From contig JBFLYN010000016.1 of NCBI GenBank assembly GCA_040756655.1, forward strand, positions 1 to 61,649: a stretch of DNA of 61,649 bases. Reading direction: 5' to 3'. The stretch's first letter is position 1. Each line of letters begins with the position of its first letter. This document shows, in pieces, positions 16,963 through 23,478 of this stretch. This DNA comes from JBFLYN01 sp040756655 (GTDB lineage: Bacteria > Bacillota > Sulfobacillia > UBA8153). Under the pieces are notes generated by a model. It was not told the DNA's origin and did not search any database. It saw nothing but the letters and a program-made list of their open reading frames with translations. A program made the position numbers and the translations under genes.

Positions 16963-17622
16963 CTAGTCTGGCTCACCAGGAGTGCTGATATGCGCCTCCA
17001 ACAGTGCGACCACCTCAGCATCGGGGGTCTGGTCAAAGTGGCGGTACCATTGACCCACCGCATAGAAGGGCTCTGGGGTGTGCAGGCACACCAGTTCGTC
17101 CACGTGCTGGCGCAAGGTTGCTGCCACGTCCGGGGGGGCGACGGGCACTGCCAGTAAAAGGCGGGTCGGGTTTTCGCCGGAAACGCTTTTGAGCGCAGCC
17201 AGCATGGTCAGACCAGTGGCGATCCCGTCGTCCACCACGATAGTGATCCGGCCCGCTGCGCTCAGGCGGGGGCGGCCTTGGCGGTAGTGCCGGGTCCGGC
17301 GCTCGATCTCTTGGCGCTGAGCTGTAGCCTGACGCTGGATGTATTCCTGGGATATGTTCAGGTAGGAGACCAGCCGGTCTTCGAGAATGAGGGTGCCTGT
17401 CTCGGTCACGGCGGCGATGGCAAACTCGGGGTTGTGGGGAGCACCGATCTTCCTGGCGACCACCACGTCCAGGTCGCCACCCAGCGCGGCCGCCAGGGCA
17501 GCCCCGACCACCACACCGCCCCGGGGGACTGCCAGGATCAGCGGCCGGGTGTTCCGGTACCCGGCGCACCGTTCCGCCAGTTGCTGCCCGGCCTGATGCC
17601 GGTCACGCAGGATAGCATCCAC
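16963..17622 (-). CDS. Phosphoribosyltransferase-domain protein
   Basis: Type I PRTase fold of 219 residues. The PRPP-binding loop is ITIVVDDGIATGLTMLAAL (about residues 125-143), and the N-terminal LILAVPRGGVVVGAALA (about 28-44) is typical of the COG1926 group of predicted PRTases. Substrate is unknown; members are often called 'phosphoribosyltransferase family protein' without an assigned base. It lies downstream of the lipid kinase with a 24-nt gap and 41 nt upstream of ykuS. Confidence 0.85.
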   Translation of the reverse strand: MDAILRDRHQAGQQLAERCAGYRNTRPLILAVPRGGVVVGAALAAALGGDLDVVVARKIGAPHNPEFAIAAVTETGTLILEDRLVSYLNISQEYIQRQATAQRQEIERRTRHYRQGRPRLSAAGRITIVVDDGIATGLTMLAALKSVSGENPTRLLLAVPVAPPDVAATLRQHVDELVCLHTPEPFYAVGQWYRHFDQTPDAEVVALLEAHISTPGEPD

Positions 17623-17646
17623 CCGTCGCGACTTCCCTTCGTCGTT

Positions 17647-18528
17647 TCACGAACCCACCGGGACCAATAGTGACAGGGCGGCCGGGGCCACCTCGAAGGT
17701 CACCGGCACTCTACCTATCACTTCGCCGTCTGCCTCCACGTTCAGAGGGTGCCCGGCGTCAATGGTCAGACTGCGTCCACGATAGGTCTGCACCTTGGGG
17801 AGGTGCACATGGCTTCCCGAGTAGACCCTGGCCAGCGCCTGGATGGCTTCTGGCCTGGTGAGATCGCCAGCTACCACCACGTCGAACAACCCGTCCTGGG
17901 GGTCGGCGCTGGGGGCCAATTTCATGCCCCCTCCTAAATACTGCCCATTTCCCACCGCGGCCATAAAGACTTTCTGGGACCAGGCGCGGCCGTCCAGGGT
18001 GAGGTAGGCTTCCACCGGCTGGTAGCTGGCCAGCATCTTCAGGACATAAACCAGGTATGTTACCATGCCGTTAACAAACACGCGGCCACGGTTAACCGCC
18101 GCGGCGACTTCCGCGTCGAACCCCACACCTGCCACGTTGAAAAAGTACTCCCCGTTGGCACGGCCAAGATCGATACGACTGGTACGTCCAGCCCACAGAA
18201 GAGCGGCGGCGGCCCTGGGTTCGCGGGGGATGCCCATGGTCCGGGCCAGGTCATTGCCTCTCCCGCCAGGAATGACGCAAAGCTTTGCACCGGTATCCAC
18301 CAGACCGTTCACCGCTTCGTGAATGGTACCATCTCCGGCGATGACTGCCACGGTATCGAACCCCCGGTCGGCACAGCCAGCGGCCAAATCCACGGCATGG
18401 CGGGGGGCAGTGGTGAATACTGCTTCATGGTCTACGCTCCGGTCCTTGAGGAGGGGCTCGATCTCCGACCACACGCGCACGGCCCGTCCCTGCCCGGCGA
18501 TGGGATTGATGATTACCTTAACTGGCAC
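17647..18528 (-). CDS. YegS/DagK-family lipid kinase
   Basis: Diacylglycerol or sphingosine kinase-like enzyme of 293 residues. The nucleotide-binding loop is AGDGTIHEAVNGL (about residue 64), followed by VIPGGRGNDLARTMGIPREPRAAAALL (GGRGND motif). The second domain has FNVAGVGFDAEVA and NGQYLGGGMKLAPSADPQDGLFDVVV, both family hallmarks. It starts MPVKVIINPIAGQGRA. The enzyme probably phosphorylates a lipid at the membrane surface; the exact substrate is not deducible. It lies 38 nt after the bactofilin gene. Confidence 0.9.
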   Translation of the reverse strand: MPVKVIINPIAGQGRAVRVWSEIEPLLKDRSVDHEAVFTTAPRHAVDLAAGCADRGFDTVAVIAGDGTIHEAVNGLVDTGAKLCVIPGGRGNDLARTMGIPREPRAAAALLWAGRTSRIDLGRANGEYFFNVAGVGFDAEVAAAVNRGRVFVNGMVTYLVYVLKMLASYQPVEAYLTLDGRAWSQKVFMAAVGNGQYLGGGMKLAPSADPQDGLFDVVVAGDLTRPEAIQALARVYSGSHVHLPKVQTYRGRSLTIDAGHPLNVEADGEVIGRVPVTFEVAPAALSLLVPVGS

Positions 18529-18566
18529 ATAAGGCCACCCTTTCTCGGACGGGGGATATCATGCCT

Positions 18567-18983
18567 TTAGGCACCGTCGTGGTCCGTGGGTGGGCTCGCG
18601 GGTGATCCGGTCATAGCCGCGGCCCCTTTCATGGTGCTGGTACCCACAAACGTCGCCCCGCAGGCGATGAGAAGCGTCGACACGGCTATGTCTCCCTCGA
18701 GGCGCCCGGTGGGCGCCAGTTCCAGCCGGCCACTCGCATCCACGTCGCCCTTCACCGTTCCAGCGATGATCACGTTGCGGCCTTGAATGCGGGCGTGGAC
18801 CACCGCCCCTTCTCCCACTGTGACATCACCCACACCACGGATCTCGCCCTCAACCCGACCTTCCACACGGAGGGCCCCTTGGACCTCGATTACCCCTTTG
18901 AACTCAGAGTCCTTGCCCACGATGGTGTCGATGCGTTCCGGTCTTACGGGTCTTGCGGCTTGCTGCTGGGTGCTCTTGAACAT
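18567..18983 (-). CDS. Bactofilin
   Basis: Polymer-forming cytoskeletal protein of 138 residues. The core is a series of short beta-helix repeats: FKGVIEVQGALRVEGRVEGEI, GDVTVGEGAVVHARIQGRNV, IAGTVKGDVDASGRLELAPTG, RLEGDIAVSTLLI (each in short form). Disordered, Pro/Ser-rich tails flank it. The ATG at 18983 starts MFKSTQQQ and has ACCT/GGAGG-type sequence upstream. It lies 26 nt downstream of an M23 peptidase gene. Such bactofilin/LytM pairs act together in cell shape in other bacteria. Confidence 0.92.
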   Translation of the reverse strand: MFKSTQQQAARPVRPERIDTIVGKDSEFKGVIEVQGALRVEGRVEGEIRGVGDVTVGEGAVVHARIQGRNVIIAGTVKGDVDASGRLELAPTGRLEGDIAVSTLLIACGATFVGTSTMKGAAAMTGSPASPPTDHDGA

Positions 18984-19009
18984 AGGTTGCCTCCCCCCCC
19001 AGGCCCCGG

Positions 19010-19996
19010 TCAGCGTCCTCCTGGTACCTGGTCCGATAGGTGGTACAGCCATGGATCCACTCGTCGCCCGTTGATGATGATCTCGTAGTGGAGATGGGGA
19101 CCTGTGGAAGCGCCGGTGTTGCCCACCTGGGCGATGACCTGGCCTCGTTTCACCAGGTCTCCCGGGCTTACCAGGTTGCGCTGATTGTGGGCATACACCG
19201 TCTTGATGCCATAACCGTGGTCAAGGATGATGTGTCGTCCCAGGCCGCTGCTGTAGCCCACAAACTCCACCACTGCGTCCCCGGTGGCCACGATGGCCGT
19301 TCCCAGGGCGGCCCCGATGTCAATACCATTATGCATGGTAAACAGCCCGGTTAACGGCGACCGGCGCATACCGTAGTGAGAAGTCACCCGGCCCGCCACC
19401 GGCCAAACGGATGGGCGGGCCCGCAGGTAATCCACGGCCTCCACGGCCAGGCCCTGGAGCTGGTCGAGGCTGGTTTCGCGTTGCGCCAGCTGCTGCTGGA
19501 TGGCGCGGAGCATAAGCGTTATGTAGTCGAGGTGCTCACCACCGGTACTGTCGGGCAAGTCCAGCAGTCTGGGTCCTCCCCGGAATGACAGGCTGCTCAC
19601 CCGCACATCCGCCGGGGCTTGATCGACTTCGCTGAGCCGGCTGTCTGGGAGGGCACTCTGGTTTTTCAGCCACTCCCGGATTTGGCTGTCCAGCGCCTCC
19701 AGCATCTTTAGCCGTTCCATCAATGCCTCAGCTTGCTGTGAGAGGTCCCGGATGCGTACTTGCTGTTCACTGGTGAGGGAACGCAAGGTGTAAAGCTCGT
19801 CCATATGGCTCAGGAGAAAACGGCGGTCTTTGACCACAAATGACATCAGTAGCGCTCCCACCAGAAGGCCGGCCAGACCCATGCGGAGTAGCGGGTAGGA
19901 TATGCGGTAGCTAGTGGCGGGCGCCCTCGGTGGCACCAGAATCATGGTGAAATGTCTTTCCTTCGGCACTCCCCGCCGGTAGTTGGTTGACGGCAC
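19010..19996 (-). CDS. Membrane-anchored M23 (LytM-type) peptidase
   Basis: Cell-wall hydrolase-like protein of 328 residues. One membrane segment (LRMGLAGLLVGALLMSFVV, about 37-55) is followed by a coiled coil (about 75-110) and the C-terminal LytM domain. Zinc ligands are visible: H in FTMHNGIDIG with the Asp of the HxxxD motif, and the GPHLHYEI motif. The start may be ATG 19996 or ATG 19945, the latter with GAAGGAAAG upstream. The partner is the bactofilin gene just downstream. Either active peptidoglycan cleavage or a scaffolding role fits; all zinc ligands look present, so activity is likely. Confidence 0.9.
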   Translation of the reverse strand: MPSTNYRRGVPKERHFTMILVPPRAPATSYRISYPLLRMGLAGLLVGALLMSFVVKDRRFLLSHMDELYTLRSLTSEQQVRIRDLSQQAEALMERLKMLEALDSQIREWLKNQSALPDSRLSEVDQAPADVRVSSLSFRGGPRLLDLPDSTGGEHLDYITLMLRAIQQQLAQRETSLDQLQGLAVEAVDYLRARPSVWPVAGRVTSHYGMRRSPLTGLFTMHNGIDIGAALGTAIVATGDAVVEFVGYSSGLGRHIILDHGYGIKTVYAHNQRNLVSPGDLVKRGQVIAQVGNTGASTGPHLHYEIIINGRRVDPWLYHLSDQVPGGR

Positions 19997-20028
19997 CAGA
20001 GCTCCTCCCCCGGTGTAAATTCACTGAA

Positions 20029-20571
20029 TCATATTCCACTTTCGGCCTTAGCTCTCCTGCTGGTGTCCCGGCTCTGCCCCGCCATCATGGCTCGGGATAT
20101 GGCCAGCTTCTCTTCGGCCCCCAGTGGGTAGGAAGACCCGCTTTTTTCCACGGGTTTAGCGTAAATCCGGGATTCATCGCGGCCAAAGAGGCTGGTAATC
20201 ACCACTCCGTTGCCTTCGCCGTCCAGCAAGGCAAGGGCAAAGCTCAGGTCGCTGCCGGTATCTGCGAAGGCGTTAAACCGTACGAGGGCTACATTCTGTA
20301 GGTGGTTGAGTGCCCGCAGGTCGGTGTTGTCCAGCCGCCCGAGGAGGCTGGCTGCAATATCTTCAAGCCCGTCCAACCTGGTGGCATGGGCGGACAGCAC
20401 CTCGTCCACGGCACCGGTGACCTCCCCGCCCAACAACCCCTGGAGGCGCCGCCTTAGCCGCCGGCAGTGGCGCAAGTTAACGAAGGCAACCGCCGTAAGG
20501 ACCAGGAGCATGCCCATGATGACTGCATTGACAGCGGGTCCATAGAACGTCAGGAGTTCCAGGTATGACAA
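20029..20571 (-). CDS. DUF4446 family membrane-anchored protein
   Basis: Protein of about 180 residues with one N-terminal membrane segment (AVNAVIMGMLLVLTAVAFVNL), a basic stretch, a coiled region and a C-terminal domain VALVRFNAFADTGSDLSFALALLDGEGNGVVITSLFGRDESRIYAKPV, the hallmark of DUF4446. The TTG start at 20571 is supported by GGGAGG 7 nt upstream, better than the upstream ATGs. The family is usually near parA/parB and origin genes in Clostridia. Function unknown. Confidence 0.8.
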   Translation of the reverse strand: MSYLELLTFYGPAVNAVIMGMLLVLTAVAFVNLRHCRRLRRRLQGLLGGEVTGAVDEVLSAHATRLDGLEDIAASLLGRLDNTDLRALNHLQNVALVRFNAFADTGSDLSFALALLDGEGNGVVITSLFGRDESRIYAKPVEKSGSSYPLGAEEKLAISRAMMAGQSRDTSRRAKAESGI

Positions 20572-20691
20572 GGGTCTACCTCCCAGGAGCTCAACCATGG
20601 ATAGATGGTAGTGTTCGGCAAAAGGCGCGGATATCCTTCTCAGCACCAGCGGCCATGGGCGGGAGCGGAAGTTCTGGTTGGCTGGGCCCGG

Positions 20692-21816
20692 CTACCCGCC
20701 GGTCTGGTAGATTCTAGGCACGCGCGGTGAGATGCCAGTGAGGATCTCGTGGGCTATGGTTCCAACGGCGTTGGCCAGGTCATCGGCATCCAGTCCCGGC
20801 CCCAAAAGCGTAGCAATGGAATCAACGGTTACCCCGGGCAGTTCCGACACGTCGACCATGATCTGGTCCATGCAAACCCGGCCCAGGATGGGAGCCGGCC
20901 TGTGGCCAAACAGCACGTGACCGCAGTTGGAGAGGGCACGGGGATAACCGTCGGCATACCCCACCGGCAGTGTGGCCACGCGTGTGGCAGAGCGGGCAGT
21001 AAAGGTCCGCCCGTATCCCACGCTGGTACCGGCCGGGATCGTCTTTACCATGGCGGGCCGGCTATACCAGGTGAGCGCTGGGCGCACCACTGTCTCCCGG
21101 CTTACAGTGGCCGAGGGGTAGTAGCCGTAGAGGATCAGACCGGGCCGCACCAGGTCCAAGTGGGCCTGGGGAAAATCCAGGATGCCGGCACTGTTGGCGG
21201 CGTGGCGCACTGGTGGAACGACACCCACGGATTCCAGGATCTCGAGAGCCTCTTGGAAGGCGGTGAGCTGGGCGCAGGTAAACTCGTGATCCGAGTCGGC
21301 GCAGGCAAAATGGGTGAAGACTCCCTCCACTTCAACGCCGTCGAGCCCCTGCAGAAGCCGCCCGAGTGCTTCGATCTCCGGGCCGGGGCGAGCGCCTATG
21401 CGACTCATGCCCGTGTCGACCTTGAGGTGGGCGCGTGCCCGTGTGCCGTGTTCGCGGGCGGCCCGGTCCAGGGCCCGGGCGGTTTCTACGTCAAACAAAG
21501 TCACGGTAATTCCGCCGGCCACAGCCCGCGCAAGATGGCCGGGGGGAGTGTGTCCCAGCACATGCAGGTCGCAAGTTATGCCGCTGTTGCGTAGGGCAAT
21601 CGCCTCATCGAGAATGGCCACGGCCAAACGGGTGCACCCGGCCTCCAGGGCCACCCTGGAGCATTCCAGGGCTCCGTGACCATAGGCACCAGCTTTCACC
21701 ACCGGCATGACCCGGGATGGGCCACCCACCCTGGCGATGATGGCATCGAGGTTTCGCCGGAGCTGGTCCAAGTCTACCTCTGTCCAAGTGTACCGGGTCT
21801 GGTCAGTCTGGTTCAT
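20692..21816 (-). CDS. alr: Alanine racemase
   Basis: PLP enzyme that converts L- to D-alanine for peptidoglycan. The 374-residue product has the catalytic lysine in MPVVKAGAYGHGAL (about 43-56, with Gly where Asp or Asn is more usual), DTGMSRIGARPGPEI in the barrel, and CMDQIMVDVSELPG in the C-terminal domain. The second catalytic residue, a Tyr, is in GTSVGYGRTF. The ATG at 21816 is chosen because the longer start adds only an unconserved MPGARKS. Neighbours are DUF554 and DUF4446. Confidence 0.95.
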   Translation of the reverse strand: MNQTDQTRYTWTEVDLDQLRRNLDAIIARVGGPSRVMPVVKAGAYGHGALECSRVALEAGCTRLAVAILDEAIALRNSGITCDLHVLGHTPPGHLARAVAGGITVTLFDVETARALDRAAREHGTRARAHLKVDTGMSRIGARPGPEIEALGRLLQGLDGVEVEGVFTHFACADSDHEFTCAQLTAFQEALEILESVGVVPPVRHAANSAGILDFPQAHLDLVRPGLILYGYYPSATVSRETVVRPALTWYSRPAMVKTIPAGTSVGYGRTFTARSATRVATLPVGYADGYPRALSNCGHVLFGHRPAPILGRVCMDQIMVDVSELPGVTVDSIATLLGPGLDADDLANAVGTIAHEILTGISPRVPRIYQTGG

Positions 21817-21874
21817 GCTTTTCCGGGCACCCGGCACGGATGGGTGCCCGTGGCTCCTTTCGCTACCAGTATGT

Positions 21875-22570
21875 CTATCCCCCGAAGACGAGCACCTCCA
21901 TGATCCTCACCAGCACGGCCACAACGCCTAGTGAAGGCAGGAGGTTGGCCAACTTGAGCCTGGTGACCCCCAGGAGGTTAAGGCCGATGCCCATGATCAA
22001 GAGCCCCCCAGTGGCAGTCATGTCAGTGATGGTGCCCTGGCTCAGTAACGGTTCAAGAACTCTCGCCGCCAGGGTTATGGTGCCCTGGTAGAGCAGAACC
22101 GGGATGGCCGAGAAGGCTACACCCACGCCCATGCTCGAGGAGAACACCACCGCCGTGATGCCATCCAGGGCCGATTTGGCCACGAGGATGTCATACTTGC
22201 CGGTAAGTCCATCCTCAAGTGCACCCATTATGGCCATGGCACCGACGCAGTATACCAGGGAGGTAGTCATGAAGCCCCGCACGAAGTCCCCGTGGGCACG
22301 GGAAAACCTGGCTTCCAGGGCTCGACCAAACAACTCAAGCCGCTGTTCCAACCGCAGTTCTTCTCCGATGACCGTTCCGGCGGCCAACCCAATGATGATA
22401 AGCAACAGCTGCTGAGCCTCAAGTGCCATGCGGGCGCCTATCATTACCACGGCCAGACCGGTAGCCCGTATGACTGCATCGTGGTGGCGCCGGGCCTGGG
22501 GCCCCACGATCCAGATACCCAGGGCACTTCCCGCCATGATGCTTGCGGAGTTGATTATGGTCCCGAGCAA
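21875..22570 (-). CDS. DUF554 membrane protein
   Basis: Polytopic membrane protein of 231 residues, with about six hydrophobic segments. It starts MLGTIINSASIMAGSALGIW and contains SLVYCVGAMAIMGALEDGLTG and LLIMGIGLNLLG, all characteristic of DUF554 (YdfK-like). Function is unknown. It follows parB, with the two parS sites between them. Confidence 0.88.
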   Translation of the reverse strand: MLGTIINSASIMAGSALGIWIVGPQARRHHDAVIRATGLAVVMIGARMALEAQQLLLIIIGLAAGTVIGEELRLEQRLELFGRALEARFSRAHGDFVRGFMTTSLVYCVGAMAIMGALEDGLTGKYDILVAKSALDGITAVVFSSSMGVGVAFSAIPVLLYQGTITLAARVLEPLLSQGTITDMTATGGLLIMGIGLNLLGVTRLKLANLLPSLGVVAVLVRIMEVLVFGG

Positions 22571-22587
22571 GTTACAGCCCCTTCCAT

Positions 22588-22603
22588 TGTTTCACGTGAA
22601 ACA
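22588..22603. promoter_or_regulatory. parS: parS site 1
   Basis: The perfect 16-bp palindrome TGTTTCACGTGAAACA, the canonical ParB-CTP loading site of Firmicutes. It lies in the 68-bp gap between parB and DUF554, about 12 kb from oriC. Confidence 0.97.
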
Positions 22604-22615
22604 CCCGGCCGGGAC

Positions 22616-22631
22616 TGTTTCACGTGAAACA
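22616..22631. promoter_or_regulatory. parS: parS site 2
   Basis: A second perfect TGTTTCACGTGAAACA, 28 bp from the first centre to centre (nearly three helical turns), 7 bp from the parB stop codon. No further perfect copy was seen in the window. Confidence 0.97.
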
Positions 22632-22638
22632 CGGCTAC

Positions 22639-23478
22639 TTAACGCGGGTCAATGCTGCCCAATAGCAGGTCAACTATGCGAACCAGATCCTCCCGGGAAT
22701 AGTACTTGATCTCAATGGCGCCTTTCTTATCACCGGAAATCCGGACCCGGGTCCCCAGTATCTCTTGCAGCCGGTCCTGTATAGCCCCAACCTCGGGGGC
22801 CACAGTCGCGCGCCGGGGAGCACGGTGCCCCCTAAGCACCCCCTGGACCAGGGCTTCTGCCTGCCTTACGCTCATTCCTTCTTCAGCTACCCGCCTGGCC
22901 AGCCTGACCTGCATCTGCCCGTCGCCCACGCCCAACAGCGTGCGGGCGTGCCCCGCCGACAGTTCCCCGCTCCACACCATGTCCTGCACCGCCGGGACCA
23001 ATTGCAGCAATCTCAGGGTATTGGCCACGTTGGGCCGGCTCTTGCCCACCCGCTCCGCCACTTCCTCCTGAGTTAGCCCGAACTCGTCCAGTAGCCGGCG
23101 ATACGCCCCGGCTTCTTCCATGGGATTTAGGTCTTCCCTCTGCAAGTTCTCCACCAGCGCCAGCTCCATCAGCTGTCGGTCGCTGCATTCCCGCACTGCG
23201 GCAGGGATAGTCTTCAACCCGCAGGCTACTGCTGCGCGCCAGCGTCGTTCACCGGCGATGATCTCGTAACCCTCCCCGGCCGGCCTGACCACGACTGGCT
23301 GGACCACGCCATGGGCCTTCACGGATTCCACTAGATCGTCCATGTCCGCCGCGTCAAACTTGCGCCTGGGCTGGTAGGGGTTGGGCCGCACTGCGTCCAC
23401 TGGAAGTTGGCTAATCCCCCCGGTTTCTGTCTCAGGCATCAACGCAAATAGCCCTTTACCCAGCGCTCTCTTTTGCAT
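22639..23478 (-). CDS. parB: Chromosome-partitioning protein ParB (Spo0J)
   Basis: CTP-dependent DNA clamp that loads at parS and spreads. The 279-residue product starts MQKRALGKGLFALMPE, whose LGKGL segment stimulates ParA ATPase. The arginine-rich CTP-binding motif is GYEIIAGERRWRAA (about residue 80), and the helix-turn-helix is LTQEEVAERVGKSRPNVANTLRLL. The C-terminal dimer domain ends KYYSREDLVRIVDLLLG. The ATG at 23478 overlaps the last 23 nt of parA, so translation is likely coupled to ParA synthesis and hence to intron splicing. Confidence 0.96.
   Translation of the reverse strand: MQKRALGKGLFALMPETETGGISQLPVDAVRPNPYQPRRKFDAADMDDLVESVKAHGVVQPVVVRPAGEGYEIIAGERRWRAAVACGLKTIPAAVRECSDRQLMELALVENLQREDLNPMEEAGAYRRLLDEFGLTQEEVAERVGKSRPNVANTLRLLQLVPAVQDMVWSGELSAGHARTLLGVGDGQMQVRLARRVAEEGMSVRQAEALVQGVLRGHRAPRRATVAPEVGAIQDRLQEILGTRVRISGDKKGAIEIKYYSREDLVRIVDLLLGSIDPR

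Noticed and set aside
20749..21594. Open frame of 281 codons on the plus strand
   Set aside because: Antisense shadow of alr with no recognisable domain.
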